A stretch of DNA of 64,000 nucleotides, from contig CAVYUC010000007.1 in NCBI GenBank assembly GCA_963771595.1, positions 376,463-440,462 on the forward strand, written 5' to 3'. Origin of the DNA: CAVYUC01 sp963771595 (GTDB taxonomy: Bacteria > Bacteroidota > Bacteroidia > Bacteroidales > Prolixibacteraceae). The notes beneath the pieces are model-generated. The model was given only the letters and a program-made list of their open reading frames with translations, did no database searches and had not been told where the DNA came from. Shown here in pieces: positions 17,302-25,325 of the stretch (its first letter is position 1; each line of letters begins with the position of its first letter). Made by a program: the position numbers and the translations under genes.

Positions 17302-18312
17302 TTATTTAACCTCCCCGTTTTCAATCAACCATTCTGCTATCTGAACGGCATTCAGGGCTGCGCCTTTTTTAATCTGATCGCCAACACACCAAAACGTGAT
17401 ATTATTCTCATCGGTTATATCCTTTCTGATTCGACCCACATAAACATCGTCTTTACCTGCGACAAACAACGGCATCGGATATTGTTTTTCGGCAGGATTG
17501 TCAATAACCGTTATTCCTTTTGTTTTAGAAAATGCCTGCTTTACCTGCTCTACTTCGAGTGGTTTCTCTGTTTCCACCCAAATGGCTTCCGAATGTGCCC
17601 GGGCCACCGGAATTCGCACACAGGTTGCACTAACTTCTGCATCAGTATGCATAATTTTTTTTGTTTCCCAGTTCATTTTCATCTCTTCCTTGGTGTAATC
17701 ATTTTCCATGAAAACATCAATATGCGGAATGATATTCATTGCAAGCTGGTATGGAAATTTATTTACTTTGACTTCATTTCCATTGGCCACATCCTGAATC
17801 TGCTCTTCCAACTCTGCAATTCCCTGTGCCCCGGCACCGCTTGCGGCCTGGTATGTTGCCACGCGAATTCGCTTAATGTGCGACAATTCCTCAATCGGTT
17901 TCAGCGCCACAACCATTTGAATGGTAGAACAATTTGGATTGGCAATAATATTTCGTGGCCGGTTTTTCGAATCCTCAGGATTTACTTCGGGCACTACCAG
18001 CGGCACATCATTGTCGTAACGAAATGCACTGGAATTGTCTATCATAATAGCACCATGTTTTGTAATCGTTTCGGCAAATTCCTTCGAAATTCCTGCTCCG
18101 GCAGAAGTTAAAGCAATATCAATATCCTTAAAATCATCATTATGTTTTAGTTCCTTAACCGTAAGTTTTTTTCCCCTGAATTCATATTCTTTTCCGGCAC
18201 TTCTGGCCGAACCAAATAATACAAGTTCATCAGCAGGGAATTTTCGCTCTTCAAGCACCTGTAAAAACTCCTGTCCTACGGCTCCGCTTACACCTACTAC
18301 TGCAACTCTCAT
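17302..18312 (-). CDS. asd: Aspartate-semialdehyde dehydrogenase
   Basis: This 336-residue enzyme makes aspartate-4-semialdehyde from aspartyl phosphate with NADPH, feeding lysine, diaminopimelate, threonine and methionine synthesis. The N-terminal Rossmann motif G-V-S-G-A-V-G-Q-E, catalytic Cys128 in N-P-N-C-S-T, and His240 in R-A-H-S-E are present. The ATG at 18312 places M-R-V-A-V-V-G at the start as in homologues. The frame is open 93 codons further upstream, but that part is noncoding and overlaps the divergent gene. It is transcribed alone, with its own terminator. Confidence 0.95.
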   Translation of the reverse strand: MRVAVVGVSGAVGQEFLQVLEERKFPADELVLFGSARSAGKEYEFRGKKLTVKELKHNDDFKDIDIALTSAGAGISKEFAETITKHGAIMIDNSSAFRYDNDVPLVVPEVNPEDSKNRPRNIIANPNCSTIQMVVALKPIEELSHIKRIRVATYQAASGAGAQGIAELEEQIQDVANGNEVKVNKFPYQLAMNIIPHIDVFMENDYTKEEMKMNWETKKIMHTDAEVSATCVRIPVARAHSEAIWVETEKPLEVEQVKQAFSKTKGITVIDNPAEKQYPMPLFVAGKDDVYVGRIRKDITDENNITFWCVGDQIKKGAALNAVQIAEWLIENGEVK

Positions 18313-18394
18313 TCTTCTTCTTTTAAAATTATTTTCTGTCTGTTCAATAAAATATTTCGGTAAAATTAGTATTTTGCTTCTAATTGTAAATGTG

Positions 18395-19828
18395 ATGGTT
18401 CCTAATATTTTAAAAATCTTAACAATCATTTTGTTCGGTTTTGTAAGCCAAATCAGCGGACAGGAAATCTGGCACGAAAGTTTTGATGTGCCCGGGAAAG
18501 GAATCTGGGGCAACGGAGAAGGAATTATTTCATCTGATTTTGAAGGCATTGTAAACTGGACAATAGAATATGCTGCTGTAGAAGTTACCAATGAAGATGA
18601 TTATGCAAAAACGGTTTCCACTTCCGGCGGCCGGTTCGAAGTGCGCGATGTGGAAGGAGAAATAACGTGGCGTTCACAATGGATTGATATTTCCGGTTAT
18701 CAGCAAATTAAAATAGAATTGAATGCCGGAGAAACAGGAAGTGCAGATAATCAGGAAACCAAATATCTGAAAGCATTTTATAAACTCGACGGGGCGGATG
18801 AAACGCCCTTTGAAATTAATGGAGAGAATGCAGGAAACTGGGGAACGGTTGCCGCAGAGCAAAACAATCTTAAAGGAAACACGCTGCAGATTATTGTGAA
18901 AATGGCCAACAATTATTCGGCAGATAAAGTTATTCTTGATGAAGTATCGGTTTCAGCAGTGGTCAATTACGAAGAGGCAAAAACCGGCGATATTCTTTTA
19001 AATGAAATTCTGTTTAACCCGTTTCCTGGTGGCAGCGATTTTGTTGAAGTGTACAACAATTCAGACAAAATCATTTCAATAAAAAACCTGTTCCTCGCTT
19101 CCCGCGACAATGATTTTGAACTCACGCAGGTTTACCGGCTTTCTGAAATTGACTTTCCGCTGCAGCCTGGAGAATACCTTGCATTGACAAAAGATACCAA
19201 TGGTATATATCCATTCTATTTTATTGAGTGTGACAAATGTTTCCGGCAAATGGATAAATTTCCATCATTTAATAATGATGAAGACGTGGTTGTTTTATTG
19301 AATGAAAATATGGAAGTTCTTGATGAATTCCATTACAACGAAAAAATGCACAGTCCGTTTTTTTATGATGAGGAGGGTGTATCGCTGGAACGGATTTCAT
19401 GGGATGACGATACCAATTCAGCCGAAAACTGGTTTTCTGCATCAACTGAAGCCGGATATGCTACTCCGGGTTATAAAAATTCGCAGGCTGGCAATGCATT
19501 GGTTTCAGCGCCACACGTCACTTTTGAACCTGAAGCTTTCTCTCCCAACCTTGACGGGTATAACGATGAATACATGATTCATTATGAGTTCGGCAAACCG
19601 GGGTTTATTGCCAACGCCTGGATTTTTGACGCAGCAGGACATTTAATTCTACAACTTGCAAAAAACAATATCCTAGGGACATCGGGAACATTTACCTGGA
19701 ATGGCGAAGATGAAACAGGCCAGCGCCAGCCGTTGGGAGTTTATGTGGTCGCAGTGGAAATTTTTAATACCAAAGGAGAGACTTTCCGGTACAAAGACGG
19801 AGTGGTTTTAACGGATATTTTGGAGTAA
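18395..19828 (+). CDS. Secreted lamin-tail-domain protein with gliding/FlgD-like C-terminus
   Basis: This 477-residue exported protein begins with a signal peptide (I-I-L-F-G-F-V-S-Q-I-S-G-Q-E). Residues about 25-185 look like a beta-sandwich binding module. A lamin tail domain follows (about 190-360), recognisable from G-D-I-L-L-N-E-I-L-F-N-P and the P-G-E-Y-L-A-L-T element. The C-terminal 90 residues end in a FlgD-Ig-like fold with F-T-W-N-G-E-D-E-T-G and P-L-G-V-Y-V-V-A-V. Such proteins in Bacteroidota are cell-surface or extracellular, with unclear roles. It is divergent from asd with 82 bp between the starts. The long open frame upstream of 18395 is antisense to asd and was left out. Confidence 0.82.
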   Translation: MVPNILKILTIILFGFVSQISGQEIWHESFDVPGKGIWGNGEGIISSDFEGIVNWTIEYAAVEVTNEDDYAKTVSTSGGRFEVRDVEGEITWRSQWIDISGYQQIKIELNAGETGSADNQETKYLKAFYKLDGADETPFEINGENAGNWGTVAAEQNNLKGNTLQIIVKMANNYSADKVILDEVSVSAVVNYEEAKTGDILLNEILFNPFPGGSDFVEVYNNSDKIISIKNLFLASRDNDFELTQVYRLSEIDFPLQPGEYLALTKDTNGIYPFYFIECDKCFRQMDKFPSFNNDEDVVVLLNENMEVLDEFHYNEKMHSPFFYDEEGVSLERISWDDDTNSAENWFSASTEAGYATPGYKNSQAGNALVSAPHVTFEPEAFSPNLDGYNDEYMIHYEFGKPGFIANAWIFDAAGHLILQLAKNNILGTSGTFTWNGEDETGQRQPLGVYVVAVEIFNTKGETFRYKDGVVLTDILE

Positions 19829-19924
19829 TGTGCCTTTCGGCTTTTTCCTAAAAAAACAAAATACCGGACCATCAAAATTTTACCGGCACCTCAAATGATT
19901 ACATTTTTCACACATTAAAAACGT

Positions 19925-19955
19925 TTATTATACCTAACCAACTTAGGTATAATAA
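19925..19955. promoter_or_regulatory. Perfect 13-bp inverted repeat, candidate PadR operator
   Basis: TTATTATACCTAA and TTAGGTATAATAA form a perfect inverted repeat with a 5-nt spacer (CCAAC), ending 20 nt before the PadR start codon. A -7-like TATCTTTA (19964-19971) lies between it and the ATG, so the repeat covers the promoter. PadR regulators commonly repress their own operons from such sites. Confidence 0.75.
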
Positions 19956-19975
19956 TTATTTTATATCTTTACTTT

Positions 19976-20308
19976 ATGCAAAAAAACAGCTTGTATAAAG
20001 GCAGCCTTGCGACAATTGTTTTGAAACTGTTAAACGATAACGGCAAAATGTACGGTTACGAAATTACACGCATGGTGGAAAAAATTACATCAGGTGAACT
20101 GACCGTTACCGAAGGGGCTCTCTACCCCACCCTGCACAAGCTGGAAGCAAAAGGATTACTGGGTATTGATATACAAACGGCAAATAATCGTCCACGGAAA
20201 TACTATTATTTAACCGAAACCGGAAAAAAAGAAACAGTCAGTCTTTTAAATGAAATGAAAGTGTTTATTCGGAATATGGATGCACTTTTAAATCCTAAAC
20301 TAACATAA
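19976..20308 (+). CDS. PadR family transcriptional regulator
   Basis: This 110-residue winged-helix regulator has the family signatures L-K-L-L-N-D-N-G-K-M-Y-G-Y-E-I and T-E-G-A-L-Y-P-T-L-H-K-L-E. It is a short PadR form with a compact C-terminal dimer helix. It opens a four-gene unit (PadR, HAAS-like membrane protein, DUF5687 permease, ABC ATPase) and is preceded by a perfect inverted repeat. I infer that it represses this operon and releases it on an unknown signal. A -7-like box only 5 nt before the ATG suggests a very short or absent leader. Confidence 0.92.
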   Translation: MQKNSLYKGSLATIVLKLLNDNGKMYGYEITRMVEKITSGELTVTEGALYPTLHKLEAKGLLGIDIQTANNRPRKYYYLTETGKKETVSLLNEMKVFIRNMDALLNPKLT

Positions 20309-21016
20309 ATGAACCGCATTGTCAACAAAGAAGAAACCGGAAAGCTTTTTAAATTCTGTCATCAGCATTTTGTATATCATTACGATTTGCAGGTGGAACT
20401 GGTTGATCATCTTGCATCATCAATTGAAGAACAATGGGAAATGAATCCTGAACTTCCGTTTGAGGAAGCCCTGAAAAATACATTCAAAAAGTTTGGTATT
20501 CACGGATTTAGCAAAATTAAAGAACGGAAACAAAAGGAACTGCAAAGAAAATACAACATCCTGTTATGGAAATATTTATTCGATTTTTTTAAATGGCCAA
20601 AAGTTATGATGACACTGGCATTTACCCTAATATTAACCAGTGCCTTTCAAATTCCGGATAATAAACTGTGGATTATCATGCCTTACTTTTCCGGATTAAC
20701 GCTGTTTGTTTTATACTACTATTTTAGAATTTATCCCAGACGGTTTAAAATACCGGCAGAAAAGGGTAAAAAATTCCTCCTGCTCGAACAGTTAAAAAGA
20801 TCGCAGTTATTGGCTATGCTTGTCGGTCAACTAGCACTTCAGTTTCCGAATTTCTATAACGTTATGAACTTCTCGCATTCTCAATTAAAATGGGGTTCTA
20901 CGGTAATTTCTTTTATTATAGTTGTGTTTACAGTAGCATTATACGGCGAATTATTCTATGTCCCCGAAAAAATTAAGGAACATTTCAGACAACAATTTCC
21001 TGAATTTGCTGCGTAA
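20309..21016 (+). CDS. HAAS-like domain membrane protein of the PadR module
   Basis: This 235-residue protein starts on the base after the PadR stop codon. The first 75 residues contain V-E-L-V-D-H-L-A-S-S-I-E-E-Q-W, then E-E-A-L-K-N-T-F-K-K-F-G. That is the pattern of the helical HAAS/DUF1700-type domain that regularly accompanies PadR regulators. Four hydrophobic helices follow (about 98-112, 120-135, 165-180, 195-215). It is probably an inner-membrane signalling or accessory partner of PadR. The domain call rests on pattern and context. Confidence 0.72.
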   Translation: MNRIVNKEETGKLFKFCHQHFVYHYDLQVELVDHLASSIEEQWEMNPELPFEEALKNTFKKFGIHGFSKIKERKQKELQRKYNILLWKYLFDFFKWPKVMMTLAFTLILTSAFQIPDNKLWIIMPYFSGLTLFVLYYYFRIYPRRFKIPAEKGKKFLLLEQLKRSQLLAMLVGQLALQFPNFYNVMNFSHSQLKWGSTVISFIIVVFTVALYGELFYVPEKIKEHFRQQFPEFAA

Positions 21017-21103
21017 TTATTATCTTCAACTTTTCTTTTTTTTGATTCTGAAACAACTGCAGTCAGTAATTATAACGAAAACCAAATTCATTGAATAACA
21101 AAT

Positions 21104-22576
21104 ATGAAAAGAAGCTTCTTCTATTTTGCCTGGCGTGAACTCACCCGCTCTGCAAACATCAATAAAAACAGGGCTGCCAAAGGGGTATTAATTTTTCTGG
21201 CCGTCTATTTTTCACTGGTGGCGCTGATGATGGGTTTCAACCTGAACAAATTTCTCAGCGAAAATTTTCCCGGACAATCGCAGGTTGCGGCATTCAATTC
21301 GCTCATATTTGTTTATGTGGGATTCGAACTTGTACTGCGAATTATGGTGCAGAACCTGCCAACTTTTGGTTTTCAGCCGTTTTTAATTATTCCTGTCAGG
21401 CGAAAGCGGATTGCACGGTACATGCTGAATAAGTCACTGCTCCATTTTTTTAATTTCCTCCCCTTGTTTTTATTGTTGCCGTTTGTATTTAAATCGGCTG
21501 TATACGAACTGGAAACGCCGGTTTTAATTGCCTGGCTGGCTTCCCTTTTTCTAATGATTCTTGTAAATCATTTCCTGGCCATATACATTAAATGGCGCAC
21601 CAATGAATCGAACCTGATGTTTTACGGATTTCTGGCCCTGGCCGCAGGTATATTTGCCATCGATTACTTCGAAATTTTTGATATTACCGGAACGTTTGGA
21701 AAATTATTTGATTTGGTTATTCGCTATCCGGCTGCTGTTTTGATTTTCCCTGTTACCATTGTCGCCCTGTATTTGTTAAACCATAATTATTTGTGGAACC
21801 GTTTTTATCTTGACGAACTGGCACAGCGAAAAAAAGAGGGAATCAAACATGATTTTTCCTGGCTCAGTCAGGTAGGAGAATACGGAAAAATGCTTTCGCT
21901 CGAAGTGAAAATGATTGCCCGCAACAAACGTCCGCGGACCAGTGCGATGATGTCGATACTTTTTATTTTATACGGCTTAATTATATACCAGGATTACAGC
22001 CCTGATAAACCGGAATTTATTTTCGTCTTTGGCGGCATGTTCATGACCGGTATTTTTGGGATGACGTATGGCCAGTTTTTTCCCGCCTGGCACAGCCGCT
22101 ACTATCCGCTACTCATGGCGCAAAACGTTAAAATGAAACAGGTGCTGCAGTCTGCTTTTTTCCTGATGGCTGCAACAAACATTATTTTTTACCTCCTATC
22201 GCTGGGTTATATGTTTGTTGCCCCAAAAGTTTTGTACATCCATTTTGTGGTGATGTTGTACAATATTGGCGTCAATTCATTTGTAATTTTTGCACTTGGC
22301 TTAACCAGCCGCAAATCTATCGATCTCGACCAGCGAGCCATGTTTAATTACCAGGGAATGGGGGCAACACAGTGGCTCATTACTTTTCCAATTTTATTTG
22401 GCCCCATGGCAGTTTACGGAATCCTTGCATTTCTTTTTGGCAATATAACTGCATACATAGTGCTAGGCTCATTGGGATTAACCGGAATAATCCTGCACCC
22501 GAGATTACTTGATTATTTCTCGAAACAATACCTGAACCGAAAGCATAAAATGATTGCAGCGTACAAGAAAAGTTAG
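21104..22576 (+). CDS. DUF5687 family ABC-2-like membrane permease
   Basis: This 490-residue protein has about 10-12 membrane helices. The N-terminus (F-A-W-R-E-L-T-R-S, preceding a long hydrophobic helix) and the P-V-R-R-K-R-I-A-R-Y loop are typical of DUF5687, a Bacteroidota permease family that pairs with an ABC ATPase. The ATPase gene follows 47 nt downstream. The cargo is unknown. Lipid, peptide or antibiotic export are the usual guesses for such PadR-linked ABC-2 systems. Confidence 0.82.
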   Translation: MKRSFFYFAWRELTRSANINKNRAAKGVLIFLAVYFSLVALMMGFNLNKFLSENFPGQSQVAAFNSLIFVYVGFELVLRIMVQNLPTFGFQPFLIIPVRRKRIARYMLNKSLLHFFNFLPLFLLLPFVFKSAVYELETPVLIAWLASLFLMILVNHFLAIYIKWRTNESNLMFYGFLALAAGIFAIDYFEIFDITGTFGKLFDLVIRYPAAVLIFPVTIVALYLLNHNYLWNRFYLDELAQRKKEGIKHDFSWLSQVGEYGKMLSLEVKMIARNKRPRTSAMMSILFILYGLIIYQDYSPDKPEFIFVFGGMFMTGIFGMTYGQFFPAWHSRYYPLLMAQNVKMKQVLQSAFFLMAATNIIFYLLSLGYMFVAPKVLYIHFVVMLYNIGVNSFVIFALGLTSRKSIDLDQRAMFNYQGMGATQWLITFPILFGPMAVYGILAFLFGNITAYIVLGSLGLTGIILHPRLLDYFSKQYLNRKHKMIAAYKKS

Positions 22577-22623
22577 AAAACAGGTACAACAGGAATAAAA
22601 AAAATAAATATAAAGATTACATC

Positions 22624-23352
22624 ATGATAAAAACAATCGATTTGATAAAAACTTACAACGGAACAGTAGTACTTGATTTACCTGAATTCAGCATTAAAAA
22701 AGGAGAAGTATTCGGACTGGTCGGGAATAACGGAGCCGGTAAAACAACATTTTTTTCACTGGTGCTTGATTTGATTCGCGCCTCAAAAGGCAAAGTTTTA
22801 ATTAATGATATCGAAGTGGCAAAATCGGAAGACTGGAAAGAACTGACCGGCGCCTACATCGATGAAAGTTTTACCATTGGCTACCTCACCCCCGACGAAT
22901 ATTTCGGGTTTATCGGAGAACTGCGTCATATGAATGCAAATGATGTATCAGGTTTTCTCTCCGGATTCATGGATTTTTTCAATGATGAAGTTTTGGGGAA
23001 AAAGAAATTTATCCGCGACCTTTCGAAAGGAAACCAGAAAAAGGTGGGCGTCGTTGGAGCTTTAATGGGAAATCCTGAAGTGGTTATCCTCGATGAACCC
23101 TTTGCCAATCTCGATCCATCGTCGCAGTTTAAACTTCGGCAAATCATTAAGGATTTAGCTTCCGGGCATGATAAAACTTTCCTGATTTCGAGCCATGACC
23201 TGGATAATATTACTGATGTCTGCGACCGCATTGCCGTACTCGAAAAAGGAAAAATTGTAAAAGATGTGCAAAAAACCAGGACAACATTGACCGAACTGGA
23301 AGAGTTTTTTACCGGCGTTAAAGTTGAACCATCGTTTCACGACGATTTGTAA
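22624..23352 (+). CDS. ABC transporter ATP-binding protein
   Basis: This 242-residue single ABC cassette energises the adjacent DUF5687 permease. Walker A is G-N-N-G-A-G-K-T-T, Walker B is V-V-I-L-D-E-P-F-A-N-L-D, and the switch histidine is in S-S-H-D-L-D. The signature motif reads L-S-K-G-N-Q-K-K in place of L-S-G-G-Q, a variation seen in ABC-2 exporter ATPases. It is the last gene of the PadR module; recX follows after 80 nt. Confidence 0.92.
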   Translation: MIKTIDLIKTYNGTVVLDLPEFSIKKGEVFGLVGNNGAGKTTFFSLVLDLIRASKGKVLINDIEVAKSEDWKELTGAYIDESFTIGYLTPDEYFGFIGELRHMNANDVSGFLSGFMDFFNDEVLGKKKFIRDLSKGNQKKVGVVGALMGNPEVVILDEPFANLDPSSQFKLRQIIKDLASGHDKTFLISSHDLDNITDVCDRIAVLEKGKIVKDVQKTRTTLTELEEFFTGVKVEPSFHDDL

Positions 23353-23432
23353 TAGTATCGGCCCGGAAGAATGTTTATTACTGAAATTATTTTCCCTATT
23401 TTTATTCAGTTTTTCAAAATAAATCTTTTTCA

Positions 23433-23903
23433 ATGGAAAATAGAGAACAGCAAACCAGCGAAGTATATTCAAGGATGGCTGCCATTTGCAGCCGCTCCGA
23501 ACAATGTTCACCAGATATCCGGAAAAAAATAACTGCTCTGGGCCTGGAGGATGAAACGGCCGGCGAAATAATAGAAAAACTTAAAAACGAAAGATTTATT
23601 GATGATGAACGTTATGCGAAAGCGTATGCCAGTGATAAATTCAGAATGAATAAATGGGGAAAGATAAAAATCAGGCACTTTCTGAAATCAAAGGGATTAC
23701 CGGATGAAACCATTGAAACCGGACTGGAGCAAATAGACCCTGAAAAATACAAAACTGTTTTGCTGAAAGTGTTGAAAGAAAAAGCCAAAACTGTTAAGAA
23801 AAAGAATAAATACGAAAAAATGGGACAGGTAATCCGGTTTGCCCAAAGCCGGGGTTTTGAACCCGAAATTATTCACCGCCATTTAAACGAAGTGCTGGAA
23901 TAA
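23433..23903 (+). CDS. recX: Regulatory protein RecX
   Basis: This 156-residue helical-repeat protein modulates RecA filaments. Three RecX repeats are visible. Typical elements include I-D-D-E-R-Y-A-K-A-Y-A in the first, K-W-G-K-I-K-I-R-H-F-L-K-S-K-G in the second and R-F-A-Q-S-R-G-F-E-P-E-I-I in the third. Length is usual. No recA is near, which is common in this phylum. It may be transcribed with the ABC genes upstream. Confidence 0.9.
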   Translation: MENREQQTSEVYSRMAAICSRSEQCSPDIRKKITALGLEDETAGEIIEKLKNERFIDDERYAKAYASDKFRMNKWGKIKIRHFLKSKGLPDETIETGLEQIDPEKYKTVLLKVLKEKAKTVKKKNKYEKMGQVIRFAQSRGFEPEIIHRHLNEVLE

Positions 23904-24105
23904 TATTTTTCTGCATGATATCATCTAAAATAAAGGACAGCATCATCATATTCAATAAATTTATCTTTAAATAGAGGGTTCGCTGCTTCATATTTCCAAA
24001 AGCTTAATGCTCTTTCTCCGGATTTGAGTTAAAGGAAATCTGGTTACACTTGCAGGCAGTAAATTCAACTTTAAAAATTTTCCTGTTTCCCTGTAAAATG
24101 TTACT

Positions 24106-24113
24106 AACTTTGC
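24106..24113 (+). promoter_or_regulatory. Candidate -7 element of prfB
   Basis: TAACTTTG matches the Bacteroidetes -7 consensus and lies 22 nt upstream of the prfB ATG. The -33 element is not clear. Confidence 0.45.
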
Positions 24114-24135
24114 CTTCAATTAAAAATAGTTTAAA

Positions 24136-25225
24136 ATGATTTTAAAGGAACAGGTAAACGACCTTGTTGAGCGCCGGGATGCGCTGAGGAGGCATCTTTG
24201 ACTACGATGCAAAACTGATTCAACTGCAGGAAGAAGAACTCAAAACACAAGACCCTGATTTTTGGAGCAACCCCAAAGAAGCTGAAGCACAAATGAAGAG
24301 AATTCAATCGGTAAAAACATGGACCGATGGATTTCAGGAAGTGAACCGGCATGTGGAAGATTTTCTGGTGCTGTATGAATTTTTCGAAGCAGAAGAAGCT
24401 ACTGAAAAAGAGGTAGACGAAGCTTATATCCAGGCCATTGGAAAAGTAGAAGATCTGGAATCGAAAAACATGCTGCGGAGCGAAGAAGATCATCTGGGAG
24501 CAGTGCTTAAAATAAATGCCGGGGCTGGCGGAACCGAAAGTAATGACTGGGCCGACATGCTTTTCAGAATGTATACCCGCTGGTGTGAAAAAAACAATTA
24601 TAAAGTTAAGATTGCCGACATGCAACCGGGCGATGAAGCCGGAATTAAAAGCTGCACCATTGAAATTGAGGGAGAATTTGCATACGGTTATCTGAAAAGC
24701 GAAAATGGAGTGCACAGGCTTGTGAGACTTTCACCGTTTAACGCACAAAACAAAAGGATGACTTCATTTACTTCGGTGTATGTAGCTCCATTAATTGACG
24801 ATTCGATTGAAATTGAAGTAAATCCTTCCGATATTCGATGGGATACTTTCCGAAGCGGTGGTGCCGGAGGACAAAATGTAAACAAGGTGGAAACCGGTGT
24901 CCGGCTGCATCATGAACCAACGGGGATTGTTATTGAAAATACCGAAAGCCGTTCGCAGCTTGGAAATAAGGAAAATGCACTTCGCCTGTTGAAATCGCAG
25001 CTTTACGAACTGGAACTGCGAAAACGACGGGAAAAAACAATGGAAATCGAATCGCAAAAAAAGAAAATTGAATGGGGCTCGCAAATTCGTTCCTATGTGC
25101 TTCAACCTTATAAAATGGTGAAAGACGTGCGCACCAGCTATGAAACCGGCAATGTTAATGCAGTGCTCGATGGTGAGCTGGATGGTTTTATAAAAGCTTA
25201 CCTCATGCAATTTGGCGGCGAATAA
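24136..25225 (+). CDS. prfB: Peptide chain release factor 2 with programmed +1 frameshift
   Basis: RF2 ends translation at UGA and UAA. The gene is split: 21 codons from ATG 24136 reach CTT-TGA-C at 24196-24202, and reading then slips by +1, skipping T24199, to continue from GAC at 24200. A Shine-Dalgarno-like AGGAGG (24187-24192) sits three nt before the CTT shift codon, as in the classic RF2 autoregulatory site. The joined product is 362 residues. The specificity loop S-P-F and the catalytic G-G-Q (G-G-A-G-G-Q-N-V-N-K) are present. Low RF2 favours the frameshift, making more RF2. Confidence 0.96.
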
Positions 25226-25325
25226 TTCCCGGAACATTCGTGTGTATTTGTTGTTTTAATTTTTACTTCTCAGAAATTAGGACATCAAAAAATATTCTGT
25301 TATATTTTGGTTTAACGATTCGGCT

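Noticed and set aside
18035..18394. A 120-codon N-terminal extension of the lamin-tail gene
   Set aside because: It runs antisense through the conserved asd gene, and the signal peptide begins at 18395.
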